DNA from: an uncultured Alphaproteobacteria bacterium
Lineage (GTDB): Bacteria; Pseudomonadota; Alphaproteobacteria; Rhodobacterales; Rhodobacteraceae
NCBI GenBank assembly: GCA_902619165.1
Contig: CACNDI010000001.1
Span: 1-64,000, forward strand
Direction: 5' to 3'
DNA: 64,000 nucleotides
Shown here piece after piece: positions 53,047-62,550 of this stretch (positions within the stretch are counted from its first letter, which is position 1; the number at the start of each line of letters is the position of its first letter). The notes beneath the pieces are model-generated. The model made no database searches. It was given only the letters and a program-made list of their open reading frames with translations, and had not been told where the DNA came from. The position numbers and the translations under genes are program-made.

Positions 53047-54312
53047 TTACCTCCTCTCGCCCTCAACGAAAGTTGCTTCTCCCCATGCCTCAGCAACTTC
53101 TTTAGCAAATGCTCGTGAAACATAAAATCCAACAGCCACCATTATTAAAAATAAAGCCCATGGCAGGAAGGAGGTGGTATCAAATTCAATCCAGAACAAC
53201 GTCATAAATTGTTCTTCTGCATGGTGCCGAACATGATTGATCAACTCAATTAAAGCAATTGCACCAACAACGAAAGCTAGGCCAGGAACGAAAATTTTTG
53301 CATAGGGTTTTATCAACATACCCAACCTCCCTAACTGTAACGGGATTAAATGCATTGCGAATAGACCAGTTAACCCTGTAGGAAGAAACATAACCATAAG
53401 TACAAACACAATGCCCGTATATAATGCCCATAAATCCGTTTGTAGGCCTATTACAGTTTGTAATATAGTGAACAAAATAGCACCAAAAACAGGTCCCAAG
53501 AAAAACCCGACTCCTCCAATGTAGGTCGCTAGTAGAACTTGAAACGACATCACTGTATTTAAATTTTGTTCCGTAAGTATCTCATAATTTATAGCAAAAA
53601 GTGCTCCGGCAACCCCAGCAAAAAAACCTGCACCACAAAAAGACACATAGCGTACCCAGCGCTGTGAATATCCAACAAACTCGGCTCTTTCAGGATTATC
53701 TCTAACAGCATTTGCCATCTTTCCAACAGGTGTTTGCGTAAAGAGATACATCACAAAAATTGATAGTAGAACCCAAAACGCTATCAGAAAATAAACTTCC
53801 TTCTGAGATATGAACTCGATGCCAAATGTCGGAGGCGCCATGGTTCTGTCTCCCGAAATTCCTTCCTCACCACCAAAAAAAACGGTTATAATGATACAAC
53901 AGGCTGCTATTAGCTCACCGATACCTAAACTTATCATTGCAAAAACAGTTCCTGCTTTTCTCGTTGAAAAACTACCAACAATAGTAGCAAACCCAAGCCC
54001 TACGAGACCTCCAACTAGCGGCAAGAAAGGCAATGGTAGCCACAAATATTCATTTTCTACAATATTCATTACGTGAACAGCGACAAATCCGCCGATCCCC
54101 ATGTAGACAGCATGTCCAAAACTTAACATGCCACCCTGACCTAGCAGCATATTATAGCTCATAGCCAAGACTATTGTTATACCTATCTGGTTCATAATTG
54201 TAATCGAACCGCCTCCTGTAAATATAAAAGGCAGGACTATTAAAATGGCCGCAGCAAATATCCAGGGCAAAGCTGAAGTAAAAACACTTTTTTGCATAGA
54301 AGTACTACTCAT
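53047..54312 (-). CDS. livM: ABC transporter permease LivM-like
   Basis: This 421-residue inner-membrane protein has about ten hydrophobic segments. MLLGQGGMLSFGHAVYMGIGGF near 54-75 (quoted in part) is the LivM hallmark, and AVRDNPERAEFVGY is the loop that contacts the ATPase. It is longer than the Escherichia coli LivM core by a C-terminal part of about 90 residues with two more membrane segments, seen in some proteobacterial systems. It forms the channel with LivH. It starts 11 bases after livH. Confidence 0.93.
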   Translation of the reverse strand: MSSTSMQKSVFTSALPWIFAAAILIVLPFIFTGGGSITIMNQIGITIVLAMSYNMLLGQGGMLSFGHAVYMGIGGFVAVHVMNIVENEYLWLPLPFLPLVGGLVGLGFATIVGSFSTRKAGTVFAMISLGIGELIAACCIIITVFFGGEEGISGDRTMAPPTFGIEFISQKEVYFLIAFWVLLSIFVMYLFTQTPVGKMANAVRDNPERAEFVGYSQRWVRYVSFCGAGFFAGVAGALFAINYEILTEQNLNTVMSFQVLLATYIGGVGFFLGPVFGAILFTILQTVIGLQTDLWALYTGIVFVLMVMFLPTGLTGLFAMHLIPLQLGRLGMLIKPYAKIFVPGLAFVVGAIALIELINHVRHHAEEQFMTLFWIEFDTTSFLPWALFLIMVAVGFYVSRAFAKEVAEAWGEATFVEGERR

Positions 54313-54323
54313 TTTTTTATTCC

Positions 54324-55280
54324 CTAAGTCTCTCGTTTACCGAATAACCCATTGGGCCTGAAAACCAATACTAGTATCAATAAAATATACGGCAATATAG
54401 GTCCAATTTGAGGGAGAGTTAGTGTCCATAAATCTCTCCATGGATGATAGTACACATCTTTTGGATACTCGTAGCCAAAAGCAATTAGTATGTCTGCAGC
54501 ACCTATATTGTATGAGGCGGCAAAAGTTTGCAGCCATCCAATTAATAGTGACGCGACAAATGCTCCGAATAATGACCCAAGTCCACCTACCACAACACAC
54601 ACAAATACTATTGATCCTAGTAGAAATGCCATGCCTGGAAAAGTTGTAAGTGATGGACCTGCTATCACTCCTGCTAAGCCGGCCAAACCGGTACCTACTC
54701 CAAAAACTCCCATAAACACCAACGGCACATTATGACCGAGGGCCTCAACAGTTTTGGGATAACTCAGAGCAGCCTGAATTATCATTCCGACGCGTGTCCT
54801 AGCCAATACGTAGTACAGGGCTAGGAATATACCTACAGACACCAATAACATAAACACCTTATAGGCAGGAATTGACCCTCCCGCTAAATTGAAAGCAATA
54901 AAATCTAAAGATTCAGGACTATTGTAATTTACCATACTTCGTCCCCATATATATTGCACTAATTCCTCTATTACAAAAAACAGACCAAACGTAAAAATAA
55001 GCTCCGGTACGTGCCCGTACTGATGCACCCTCCTTAAGCCATACCTTTCCACAGCAGCTCCAAGAATTGTGACCAATATCGGAGCAACAATCAATCCAAC
55101 CCAAAAACCAGTATAAACACTGATCTGGTAAGCTAGATAAGCACCGAGCATGTAAAAAGCAGCATGTGATAAGTTAAGAACTCCCATCATTGAAAAGATA
55201 AGAGTTAACCCACTCGATAACATAAACAAGAGTAATCCATAGATTAAGCCGTCTATCACATTGATTATAAATAGATCCAT
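54324..55280 (-). CDS. livH: ABC transporter permease LivH-like
   Basis: This 318-residue permease has about eight hydrophobic segments and the LivH motifs GLTLIFSMMGVLNLSHAAFY near 24-43 and VVVGGLGSLFGAF. GAGG lies eight bases before its ATG (complement of 55278-55280). A strong hairpin at 55301-55333 separates it from the binding-protein gene, which should lower its expression compared with the binding protein. It pairs with LivM to form the channel. Confidence 0.95.
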   Translation of the reverse strand: MDLFIINVIDGLIYGLLLFMLSSGLTLIFSMMGVLNLSHAAFYMLGAYLAYQISVYTGFWVGLIVAPILVTILGAAVERYGLRRVHQYGHVPELIFTFGLFFVIEELVQYIWGRSMVNYNSPESLDFIAFNLAGGSIPAYKVFMLLVSVGIFLALYYVLARTRVGMIIQAALSYPKTVEALGHNVPLVFMGVFGVGTGLAGLAGVIAGPSLTTFPGMAFLLGSIVFVCVVVGGLGSLFGAFVASLLIGWLQTFAASYNIGAADILIAFGYEYPKDVYYHPWRDLWTLTLPQIGPILPYILLILVLVFRPNGLFGKRET

Positions 55281-55300
55281 TTTTTGAGCCTCAAATAAAA

Positions 55301-55333
55301 TAAATGCCCCACCAATAGTGAGCAGGGCATTTA
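55301..55333 (-). terminator. Hairpin between binding-protein gene and permease genes
   Basis: TAAATGCCC (55301-55309) pairs perfectly with GGGCATTTA (55325-55333) around a 15-base loop. On the minus strand it follows the binding-protein stop and is trailed by a T-rich run. Such intercistronic hairpins in liv-type operons act as partial terminators or mRNA end protectors so that the binding protein is made in excess. That role is inferred from its position. Confidence 0.8.
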
Positions 55334-55349
55334 ATTAATAGTTTACGTT

Positions 55350-56588
55350 TTACGGTCGCTTCATCTTACAAGTTGTAGGACTGTCCATTGACGCCATTTT
55401 CACAGTTTTATACATCTTGATTCCGTAACCAGAGTTATCAAAGTCAATGTCTACGTCATCAGTATGCATGCCAACGTGAACATCTTGAATAGCCTGGTGA
55501 TCAGAAGTTCGCATTACAACTTTGGTCTGGAGAAGTTCATTTTCGAATTCCATACCTTCAAGTGCGTATGCGATAGCTTTCATGTCAGTCGCAGACCCAG
55601 CTTCGTTTATCGCCTTTGCAACCATTTGAACCGCATTGGTAATTCTTGGCTGAGACATATCGGCTTCAGGATATTTTGCCTTTAAACCCTTATTATATGC
55701 TTCTAATGCAGGATTCATAGGATTGAGTTTCCCTTCTCCAACGATATTTAGCATTCCTTTTCCAGTTTCACCGAAAGTTCTAGTGATACCTGCGGTCGCG
55801 CAATAATAGCAATAAACAGGACCGTCAAAGCCGGATTCTTTGAGAGAACGACCCAAGTTTACCATATCGGCTCCCCAGTTTCCTGTGATAACAGCATCGG
55901 CTCCTGATGCAAGGATCTTTCTAGCATATGGAGTGAAATCTTTTACCCTTCCAATTGGGTGTAGCTCGTTACCTACGATTTCTATAGACGTTTTTTGCGC
56001 CAAATATTTTTCAGCCGCCGCCGCAACAGCCTTACCAAATGAGTAATCTTGGCCGATTAGATACATTTTCTTTATACCCGACTCGCCTGCTATAACATCT
56101 GTTATAACGTCCATTTTTATGTCAGCGTTGGCATCAAAACGAAAATGCCAGAATTGGCACTTGTCGTTTGTTAAAGCTGGGTCAACAGCTGAATAGTTTA
56201 AAAAGATAACCTGCTTATCAGGGTTCCTTTTGTTGTGCTTTTTAACCATATCAGTTATCGCGTTAGCAATACCTGATGAGTTACCTTGCGCGATAAATCG
56301 AATGCCTTGGTCAATGGCAACTTGTACTTGAACAAGTGACTCTTTTCCATCCATCTTATTATCTAGTGCTACAACTTCCATTTTTTTTCCACCAAGAACA
56401 CCGCCTTTTTCGTTGACGAGCTTCTCAACAGCATATTTCCATTCCGCCAAACCTATTGTTCCAGTCGTAGCAAAAGGTCCAGACAATGGATCGATAAATG
56501 CGATTTTTATAGTATCAGCAAAAACTGAGGAGCTAAAAAATACCCCAGTTGCCAACACGAAACTCGCGATCTTATTAAAAAGTTTCAT
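55350..56588 (-). CDS. livK: ABC transporter periplasmic substrate-binding protein
   Basis: This 412-residue protein has a signal peptide: MKLFNK, a hydrophobic stretch, then SSSVFA with cleavage expected after Ala24, leaving DTIKIAFIDPLSG as the mature N terminus. No lipobox cysteine is seen. FIDPLSGPFATTG is the type I periplasmic binding fold of branched-chain amino-acid receptors. The first gene of the operon, it captures substrate in the periplasm. Being near amidase and aromatic genes, its ligand may be an amide or aromatic acid and not a branched-chain amino acid. Confidence 0.92.
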   Translation of the reverse strand: MKLFNKIASFVLATGVFFSSSVFADTIKIAFIDPLSGPFATTGTIGLAEWKYAVEKLVNEKGGVLGGKKMEVVALDNKMDGKESLVQVQVAIDQGIRFIAQGNSSGIANAITDMVKKHNKRNPDKQVIFLNYSAVDPALTNDKCQFWHFRFDANADIKMDVITDVIAGESGIKKMYLIGQDYSFGKAVAAAAEKYLAQKTSIEIVGNELHPIGRVKDFTPYARKILASGADAVITGNWGADMVNLGRSLKESGFDGPVYCYYCATAGITRTFGETGKGMLNIVGEGKLNPMNPALEAYNKGLKAKYPEADMSQPRITNAVQMVAKAINEAGSATDMKAIAYALEGMEFENELLQTKVVMRTSDHQAIQDVHVGMHTDDVDIDFDNSGYGIKMYKTVKMASMDSPTTCKMKRP

Positions 56589-56833
56589 GAATACTTTCCT
56601 CCCAAAAGTAGTTTTAATTTATTTAATCGTTCAATATTTAAATGATAGATTAAATTTTTTTAAGAGGTCAACCCTAAAGTAAGGTACCGGTATTACATAG
56701 CGTCAATTAATCACATTTCGATACGTCATTTGATAATTAAATCAAAAAAACTCTACTTTTGCTAAAAAAAACAAGGTAAGACAGGTCCTTAATCTATTAA
56801 TATGAAGCCAAACCGAATCGTGGAGGCTAAAAA

Positions 56834-57325
56834 ATGAACAAGGTAAACAACGAGGGAGCTCTTACAAAGTTGAGTTTTGACGAGGTATCCGAAAAACTAG
56901 GGAAAGTAGTAGGGAAATCAAAGTGGTACTCTATAGATCAAGCCATGATTGACAGTTTTGCTGATCTAACTAAAGATCATTTTTTTATTCACGTGGATCC
57001 TGAAAGAGTAAAGAGAGAAACACCTTTAAATTCGACAATAGCGCATGGGTTTCTGTCCGTATCGCTACTTTCTGCAATGTCCTACGATTGTGTCCCAGGA
57101 ATAGAAGGGGCGCACTTTGGCCTCAATTATGGATTTAATAAGCTAAGGTTTGTATCGCCTGTACCAGTAAACTCAAGAATAAGGGGGCATTTTACTTTAA
57201 AGGATATCGAAAAGAAAGACACAGGGGAGATAACGATGATCTACGATGTGATTGTAGAACTTGAAAATCAAGAAAAGCCTGTTCTGGCAGCAGAGTGGAT
57301 CACAAAAGCGTTTGTTAAACCTTAA
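56834..57325 (+). CDS. MaoC-like (R)-hydratase
   Basis: This 163-residue hotdog protein has DLTKDHFFIHVDPERVKRE near 47-65, giving the Asp and His of the hydratase, and STIAHGFLSVSLLS near 72-85, the conserved overhang region. It adds water to enoyl-CoA in fatty-acid or side-chain oxidation. GTGGAGG precedes the ATG. It is first in a + strand operon; the 245-base gap to the divergent binding-protein gene should hold both promoters. The acyl chain it handles is unknown. Confidence 0.88.
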   Translation: MNKVNNEGALTKLSFDEVSEKLGKVVGKSKWYSIDQAMIDSFADLTKDHFFIHVDPERVKRETPLNSTIAHGFLSVSLLSAMSYDCVPGIEGAHFGLNYGFNKLRFVSPVPVNSRIRGHFTLKDIEKKDTGEITMIYDVIVELENQEKPVLAAEWITKAFVKP

Positions 57326-57419
57326 AAGTCTTAAGTTTAAAGATTGTACGAAAAAATTTGTGTGATAATATTGAGCATACTTAACACAAAAGTTTTCATT
57401 TAATTATCGGAGAAAAGAA

Positions 57420-58622
57420 ATGCGAGAAGCTGTAATAGTATCAACTGCGAGAACACCTATAGGAAAAGCTTATAGAGGAGCTTTTAACGACACATCCGCC
57501 CAAGAGTTGGCCGGTCATGCAATTGAGAAGGCAGTTGAAAGGGCTGGAATAGACTCGAGTGAAGTTAGTGACGTTATTATCGGAGCTGCTTTGCAGCAAG
57601 GGTCAAGTGGAGGTAATATTGCACGACAAGCGGCTATAAGAGCCGGGTTACCTGTTACAGTTCCTGGCATGTCTATAGATCGTCAATGTGCAAGCGGTAT
57701 GATGGCCATTGCGACAGCAGCAAAACAAATTATTAATGACGGCATGGATATCACTGTGGGTGGAGGAGTAGAATCCATAAGCCTTGTTCAAAACGATAAA
57801 ATGAATGGATACAGGGCGTACGATCCATGGTTTAAGGATCATCAGCCAGATATGTACATGACTATGATTGAGACTGCTGAGACTGTTGCTTCTCGATATA
57901 ATATTAGTCGAGAATATCAGGATGAATATTCTCTTCAATCTCAACAGAGAACGGCATCAGGGCAACAAAGAGGAGCATTCGATGATGAAATTGTGCCCCT
58001 CAAAACGATCATGAAAGTGCAAGATAAAGAAACAGGTGAAATAAGTGATAAAGAAATAACGCTCGAGAAAGATGAAGGAAATAGACCAAGCACAAACATC
58101 GAAGGGCTGTCTTCGTTGTCACCGGTGTTTAAAAATGGACTGACTATGTCTGAAGGTGGTTACATAACTGCAGGCAATGCAAGTCAGCTGTCGGATGGTG
58201 CATCTGCATCTGTGCTTATGGAAGCCAAAATTGCAGAAAAGAAAGGGTTAGAGCCCTTAGGACGATATGTAGGGATGATGGCAGCTGGTTGCGCTCCTGA
58301 CGAAATGGGTATTGGGCCTGTTTTTGCTGTTCCAAAACTACTTGAAAAACATAATTTAAAAATGGATGATATTGATCTTTGGGAGTTGAATGAAGCCTTC
58401 GCTGTACAAGTTTTGTATTGTAAAGACAAGCTAGGTATTCCAGATGAAAATCTTAATGTAAATGGAGGTGCAATCTCTATCGGCCATCCTTATGGAATGT
58501 CTGGAGCTCGTATGGTTGGTCACGCGCTAATTGAGGGAAAGCGAAGAGGTGCGAAATATGTCGTATGCACCATGTGCATTGGAGGGGGAATGGGAGGCGC
58601 TGGCCTTTTTGAGGTTCTCTGA
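57420..58622 (+). CDS. Acetyl-CoA acyltransferase (thiolase)
   Basis: This 400-residue thiolase has nucleophile Cys90 in DRQCASGMM, His356 in [10 protein letters not shown], and Cys386 in [10 protein letters not shown], all three catalytic residues. GGVESIS and NEAFAVQ are further motifs. It either cleaves 3-ketoacyl-CoA or condenses two acetyl-CoA; in this operon with a dehydrogenase and a hydratase, cleavage in beta-oxidation is likely. Its stop overlaps the next start by one base. Confidence 0.95.
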   Translation: MREAVIVSTARTPIGKAYRGAFNDTSAQELAGHAIEKAVERAGIDSSEVSDVIIGAALQQGSSGGNIARQAAIRAGLPVTVPGMSIDRQCASGMMAIATAAKQIINDGMDITVGGGVESISLVQNDKMNGYRAYDPWFKDHQPDMYMTMIETAETVASRYNISREYQDEYSLQSQQRTASGQQRGAFDDEIVPLKTIMKVQDKETGEISDKEITLEKDEGNRPSTNIEGLSSLSPVFKNGLTMSEGGYITAGNASQLSDGASASVLMEAKIAEKKGLEPLGRYVGMMAAGCAPDEMGIGPVFAVPKLLEKHNLKMDDIDLWELNEAFAVQVLYCKDKLGIPDENLNVNGGAISIGHPYGMSGARMVGHALIEGKRRGAKYVVCTMCIGGGMGGAGLFEVL

Positions 58623-59617
58623 TGAATATACATAGTAGCACAAATCTTCCGGCGGTATTGACAGCCGGAAAGCTTCCAGTGGTAGCGGCCCCACTATTTA
58701 TTATATCGGTACCGGATTTGGTAATCGCACAATGTAAAGCTGGTGTTATTGGTAGCTTCCCAGCCTTAAATGCCCGCGAAAAAGATGGTGAACCCATCGA
58801 GCTAGAGAGATGGCTCAAACGTATAACAGAGGAACTTGATCGACATAACCAAGAAAATCCAGATAATCCTGCGGCCCCTTTTGCCGTAAATCAAATAGTG
58901 CATAGATCAAATCCACGATTGATGCGAGATATCGAGATTTGTGTGAAATGGAATGTACCTGTTTGGATTACTTCACTTGGAGCTCGACCAGAGGTTAATG
59001 AAGCGGCTCATTCATGCGGTGGCATTGTTTTACACGATATAATAAATAATACTTTCGCTAGAAAAGCTATCGAAAAGGGAGCCGACGGGCTTATCGCAGT
59101 GGCAGCCGGTGCCGGCGGACATGCTGGACCTCAATCACCCTTTGCTCTTATTCAAGAAATCAGAGAATGGTTTAAAGGACCATTATTGCTTTCAGGCTCC
59201 ATTGCAACCGGACGAGCTTTGCTTGCTTCACTAATGATGGGAGCAGACATGGGATACATCGGTTCACCATTCATTGCAACAAAAGAGGCAAATGCCACTG
59301 ATGCATATAAAAATATGATCGTCGACTCCTCTGCTGAAGATATACTTCTTTCATCACTTTTTACTGGGGTTTCTGGAAATTACTTAAAACCATCCGTTAT
59401 CAATGCTGGCATGGACCCAGACAACCTTCAGGAGGGATCGGTCAAAGATATGAACTTTGACCCTTCTTCTGAAAAGCCAAAAGCGTGGTCACAAATTTTT
59501 GGATGTGGGCAAGGCATTGCGTCAATTAAAGCAATTGAAACTGTTTCAGAGTTTGTTCATAATTTAGATTCGGAATTCAAGACAGCTGTTTCAGAGTTTA
59601 AATTAAAATTTAGTTAG
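58622..59617 (+). CDS. Nitronate monooxygenase-like flavoprotein
   Basis: This 331-residue FMN protein of the 2-nitropropane dioxygenase family has VVAAPLFIISVPDLVIAQCK near the N terminus, and AAGAGGHAGP near 160-169, where the conserved His sits in the active site. GSIATGRALLASLMMGADM binds FMN phosphate. It may detoxify nitronates or act as an enoyl reductase-like enzyme; in fatty-acid operons of proteobacteria it is often seen with acyl-CoA genes, role unclear. It overlaps the thiolase by one base. Confidence 0.88.
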   Translation: MNIHSSTNLPAVLTAGKLPVVAAPLFIISVPDLVIAQCKAGVIGSFPALNAREKDGEPIELERWLKRITEELDRHNQENPDNPAAPFAVNQIVHRSNPRLMRDIEICVKWNVPVWITSLGARPEVNEAAHSCGGIVLHDIINNTFARKAIEKGADGLIAVAAGAGGHAGPQSPFALIQEIREWFKGPLLLSGSIATGRALLASLMMGADMGYIGSPFIATKEANATDAYKNMIVDSSAEDILLSSLFTGVSGNYLKPSVINAGMDPDNLQEGSVKDMNFDPSSEKPKAWSQIFGCGQGIASIKAIETVSEFVHNLDSEFKTAVSEFKLKFS

Positions 59618-59630
59618 TTAGGAGAAAGAC

Positions 59631-60857
59631 ATGGATTTAGGCGTTACCGACAAAGTAAAACCGTTAATTGATAAAGTAAGGCAGATGGTTTCAGATGACA
59701 TAGAACCACTTGACCAAGAGTTTCATGAAGAAGTTGGAAAGCATCCGTCCGGGAGCAGATGGCAGTTCACCGAACGACAAATGGAAATATTAACCCATCT
59801 GAAGTCTCTTGCTAAAGAAAGAGGGCTTTGGAACTTCTGGCTTACCGACTCAGAGAAAGGCTACGGTTTATCAACCGTTGAGTATGCTTATCTCGCAGAA
59901 GAGATGGGAAAAGTTGGTATTGCGGCTGAAGTATTTAACTGCAGCGCACCAGACACTGGAAATATGGAAGTAATTGAGCGCTATGGCAATGAAAACCACA
60001 AAAAGAAATGGTTAGCAAAGTTACTAGAAGGAGAGATCCGGTCTGCTTATTTAATGACGGAGCCCGACGTTGCTTCTTCAGACGCTACAAATATATCGCT
60101 CGAAGCAAAAAAAGACGGAGATCATTGGGTATTGAATGGTCAAAAATGGTGGTCTTCCGGTGTTGGAGATCCTAGGTGCAAAGTATTTATTGTTATGGCG
60201 CTAACTGACCCAGATGCAGCAAAGCATTCGAGGCATTCAATGTTTTTTGTAGATGCCGATTCTGAAGGATTCGAAGTACTCAGATATATGAATGTCTTCG
60301 GTGCAGACGACGCTCCGCATGGGCACGGCCACTGTAAATTCACAAATGTGAAAGTTCCTGCTGAAAATCTTATTCTTGGAGAGGGCCGTGGTTTTGAGGT
60401 GTCACAAGGGAGGCTAGGACCTGGAAGAATTCATCACTGTATGAGAGCTATTGGGCAAGCAGAGAAAGCTCTTGAGTTGATGATAAGGCGCTCTAAAACA
60501 CGAACAGCCTTCGGAAAGGAATTAACAGAACTCGGAGCAAACTACGATATTATTGCAAACTGCCGGATGGAAATAGAGCAGAGCAGGTTACTTTGCTTGA
60601 AAGCAGCTTGGATGATGGATACCGCAGGTGTGAAAGCAGCACAACCATGGATTAGTCAGATAAAAGTTGTAGCACCTTTGATGGCGTTAAAGGTTATTGA
60701 TGAGGCAATACAAATGCATGGTGGAATGGGGATCAGTCAAGACACGCCTCTTGCTCATATGTGGACACATGTTAGGACATTACGACTTGCGGATGGCCCA
60801 GATGCCGTTCACAGAAGACAGGTCGCAAGAGCCGAATTAAGACGATACTCAAACTAA
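59631..60857 (+). CDS. Acyl-CoA dehydrogenase
   Basis: This 408-residue flavoprotein has AYLMTEPDVASSDATNI near 142-158 (FAD and substrate binding), WWSSGVGDPRCK, and IQMHGGMGISQDTPLAHMW near 363-381, where the C-terminal helices place FAD. In the acyl-CoA dehydrogenase 10/11 branch the active base lies in a loop and is not easily seen by eye. It oxidises acyl-CoA to enoyl-CoA. The APH-like kinase at 61525 resembles the kinase domain fused to ACAD10 in eukaryotes, which supports this branch. GGAG gives its ribosome binding site. Confidence 0.93.
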   Translation: MDLGVTDKVKPLIDKVRQMVSDDIEPLDQEFHEEVGKHPSGSRWQFTERQMEILTHLKSLAKERGLWNFWLTDSEKGYGLSTVEYAYLAEEMGKVGIAAEVFNCSAPDTGNMEVIERYGNENHKKKWLAKLLEGEIRSAYLMTEPDVASSDATNISLEAKKDGDHWVLNGQKWWSSGVGDPRCKVFIVMALTDPDAAKHSRHSMFFVDADSEGFEVLRYMNVFGADDAPHGHGHCKFTNVKVPAENLILGEGRGFEVSQGRLGPGRIHHCMRAIGQAEKALELMIRRSKTRTAFGKELTELGANYDIIANCRMEIEQSRLLCLKAAWMMDTAGVKAAQPWISQIKVVAPLMALKVIDEAIQMHGGMGISQDTPLAHMWTHVRTLRLADGPDAVHRRQVARAELRRYSN

Positions 60858-60872
60858 GTGTTTTAGCTCTTT

Positions 60873-61520
60873 ATGAGTGAGCTAATTCTAATTAGACATG
60901 CCCAGGCATCTTTTGGTCATGAAGACTATGATAACTTATCCGAGTTAGGTCATAACCAAGCAACTCTTTTAGGTTCCTTGTTCGACAAACTAAATATAGC
61001 CCCTGACAGAGTCGTTATAGGGACCCAAAAGAGACATCTGCAAACACTGGAAAATTTTAATTTGAAATGCCAGGTTGATAAGCACCCTGGCTGGAACGAA
61101 TATGACTTTAGAGACTTATTATTAGCAGAGTTTGGCCCCAACATCCCTAAGGAAATTTTCACGGACAGGAAGACGCACTTTAAAACTCTTCGATCAACGG
61201 TAACTAACTGGATGAATGCAAAACTACCAAATGCGACTGAAAGCTGGGAAGACTTTTCTTTAAGAATAAGTAGTGCACTCAAGTTTAGTTGTGATCTTGA
61301 TTGTAAACAAGTGGTCGTTGTGACATCAGGAGGACCAATAAGTAGAGTGGTAGCGACAACCCTCAATGCTCCTAAAGAAGAAATGATGACATTAAACTTA
61401 CAAATAAAAAATACGTCAGTCTCAAAGTTCATTTACACTCCCAAAGCCTTTTACCTTCACAGCTTTAACTGCACACCGCAATTTGATGGAGACAACGCTC
61501 ATTTGCTGACTTATAGTTAG
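60873..61520 (+). CDS. Histidine phosphatase (phosphoglycerate mutase-like)
   Basis: This 215-residue protein has the phosphohistidine motif LILIRHAQASFG near the N terminus (Arg8, His9) and the second His region as VVVTSGGPISR near 149-159, where His is not obvious. It hydrolyses a phosphate ester. It is found between the acyl-CoA dehydrogenase and the kinase-like gene, an arrangement that recurs in my memory of proteobacterial fatty-acid operons. A phosphorylated hydroxyacyl intermediate would explain a kinase/phosphatase pair. Confidence 0.82.
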   Translation: MSELILIRHAQASFGHEDYDNLSELGHNQATLLGSLFDKLNIAPDRVVIGTQKRHLQTLENFNLKCQVDKHPGWNEYDFRDLLLAEFGPNIPKEIFTDRKTHFKTLRSTVTNWMNAKLPNATESWEDFSLRISSALKFSCDLDCKQVVVVTSGGPISRVVATTLNAPKEEMMTLNLQIKNTSVSKFIYTPKAFYLHSFNCTPQFDGDNAHLLTYS

Positions 61521-61524
61521 GAAG

Positions 61525-62550
61525 ATGTTTAAAGATCCATTAAACAAAAAAAAACTTCTCCCCTATCTAGCAAGCAACATTGACGGGTTTTCACATTTAA
61601 AAAATGTAAAAAAATTTTCTATTGGCCAATCGAACCCAACCTTTTTACTGGAGACAGATACGGCTAGTTATGTTATTAGGCGAAAACCAGATGGACCCTT
61701 ATTAAAATCGGCACACGCCATAGACCGAGAATATAGAGTGCAAAAGGCTTTATATGATACACCCGTACCCGTGGCAAAAATGCTTCATTATTGTGATGAT
61801 CAATCTATTTTAGGCGTTGATTTTTATATAATGGAATTCGTTGATGGAGTAGTTTATGAAGACCCCTCTTTACCAAGTTTAGCTAAAAACGATAGAGTAA
61901 AGGTTTATAGCGAGATAAATAGGGGATTGTCTTCGTTACACGAAGTAAATATCGATGCGGTGGGTTTAACAGACTTTGGTGCGGACGGAAACTACTATGA
62001 AAGGCAGATAAGCAGGTGGGCAAAACAATATTTGTCATCGGAAACGCAAAAAATTAGTGAAATGAACGAAATGATGGAAGAGCTTCCAAAAAAGATACCT
62101 TTGGATAACTCTTCTCGTTCACTAGTTCATGGTGACTTTCGACTTGATAATATGATATTTGATAAAAATGAGGCAAAACTACTGGCAATTATAGACTGGG
62201 AGATTTGTACAACTGGACATCCCATTGCTGACCTCGCTTCTTTAATCATGCAGTGGGAACAAACAGCAGGAAAAATTAGTAGGGGACTACAAGGTGTTGA
62301 AAGAGAGCCTCTCGGAATACCAAGCGATGAAAATTTTATTAAAGAATATTGCGAGTTAAGAAACATCGACTACATAAAAGATTTCAATTTTTATCTCGCA
62401 TTCTGTTTTTTTCGAATGGCATGTGTTATACAAGGCGTAAAAAAAAGAGCTTTGTCTGGAATTGCCGCTAATCCTGAACGCTCAAATCGTGAAACATTAT
62501 CTGTTCCAAAGCTAGCTGAGCGTGCGTATGAACTAATGAAGGCACTATGA
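61525..62550 (+). CDS. APH-family phosphotransferase (ACAD10 kinase-like)
   Basis: This 341-residue protein has FSIGQSNPTFLLET near 31-44 (ATP loop), VIRRKPDGPLLKSAHAIDRE near 50-69 with the ATP-binding Lys, SLVHGDFRLDNMIF near 202-215 (catalytic HGDxxxxN) and AIIDWEICTTGHPIADLA near 223-240. This is the aminoglycoside phosphotransferase fold. Family knowledge: relatives fused to ACAD10/11 phosphorylate 4-hydroxyacyl-CoA so that it can be oxidised. That is the best guess here, given the neighbouring acyl-CoA dehydrogenase. It overlaps the TesB gene by four bases. Confidence 0.9.
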   Translation: MFKDPLNKKKLLPYLASNIDGFSHLKNVKKFSIGQSNPTFLLETDTASYVIRRKPDGPLLKSAHAIDREYRVQKALYDTPVPVAKMLHYCDDQSILGVDFYIMEFVDGVVYEDPSLPSLAKNDRVKVYSEINRGLSSLHEVNIDAVGLTDFGADGNYYERQISRWAKQYLSSETQKISEMNEMMEELPKKIPLDNSSRSLVHGDFRLDNMIFDKNEAKLLAIIDWEICTTGHPIADLASLIMQWEQTAGKISRGLQGVEREPLGIPSDENFIKEYCELRNIDYIKDFNFYLAFCFFRMACVIQGVKKRALSGIAANPERSNRETLSVPKLAERAYELMKAL

